NCBI RefSeq assembly: GCF_002001165.1
Contig: NZ_MUNQ01000020.1
Coordinates: forward strand, 124,001-188,000
Origin: Rhodanobacter sp. C05
GTDB taxonomy: Bacteria > Pseudomonadota > Gammaproteobacteria > Xanthomonadales > Rhodanobacteraceae
Reading direction: 5' to 3'
Length of the DNA: 64,000 nucleotides
Both the position numbers and the translations under genes were made by a program. A model generated the notes under the pieces. That model was not told the origin of the DNA. It made no database searches and saw nothing but the letters and a program-made list of their open reading frames with translations. Below, one piece after another: positions 63,943-64,000 of the stretch; the stretch's first letter is position 1, and each line of letters starts with the position of its first letter.

Positions 63943-64000
63943 GGGAATCTGTCCAGTCCTTGTTCTCATCGCGGACGGCCGCTGCGCCATCCCTCTCCAC

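Overview
The window is a GC-rich chromosomal segment of a gammaproteobacterium, most likely of the Xanthomonadales (Rhodanobacter/Dyella/Xanthomonas relatives). This is inferred from gene content: a class I fructose-bisphosphate aldolase among other central-carbon genes, a PhoP/PhoQ pair with a PepSY protein, a tryptophanyl-tRNA synthetase with a long C-terminal extension, and a hydrophilic E1-alpha/E1-beta/E2 pyruvate dehydrogenase set. No 16S rRNA or species marker is present, so the genus is not fixed. I see no prophage, insertion sequence or CRISPR array; this is mostly core chromosome.

Layout. 1-9.1 kb: a truncated sigma-54 activator, glmS, cystathionine beta-synthase, a DUF465 protein, a DUF4398 lipoprotein with a coiled-coil partner, pilU and maiA. 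9.2-22.6 kb: central carbon metabolism (pgk, a HAD phosphatase, tkt, class I aldolase, pyk, gap) interspersed with two paralogous outer-membrane barrels, a TonB-C protein, a frameshifted S9 peptidase and an S1/P1 nuclease. 22.7-29.9 kb: tpx, then aromatic amino-acid breakdown (fahA, hmgA, hppD, a divergent MarR regulator, a peptide transporter, kynA). 30-33.7 kb: the pyruvate dehydrogenase operon pdhA-pdhB-aceF, interrupted by an inverted-repeat element. 33.7-37.7 kb: small conserved genes, trpS and arginase.

37.7-40.1 kb is gene-poor, with two tiny genes, palindromes, a pair of CRP/Clp-type sites exactly 42 bp apart, an orphan terminator and tRNA-Thr(UGU). 40.1-48.2 kb holds a SPOR protein, coaX, birA, mtfA, phoQ-phoP-PepSY, dusA and a TMEM175-type channel. 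48.4-64 kb holds fpr, DUF456 and DUF885 proteins, TfoX/TrhA, tonB, a cysteine-dioxygenase-like cupin with an FAD/NAD partner, a cardiolipin synthase, an esterase, pncA, a PIN protein, a KirBac-type channel, a quinone oxidoreductase and a HAD hydrolase.

Most interesting: (i) a four-hairpin, C-rich-loop RNA candidate ending in a textbook terminator between divergent genes at 53.35-53.46 kb; (ii) the two CRP/Clp sites and a possible short RNA at 39.65-39.80 kb; (iii) a dRS3-like perfect 25-bp inverted repeat inside the pdh operon; (iv) an E2 subunit whose usual catalytic Asp position is Thr; (v) a single-base frameshift separating the signal peptide from the enzyme in an S9 peptidase. All functional assignments come from reading the sequence by eye; no database search was run.
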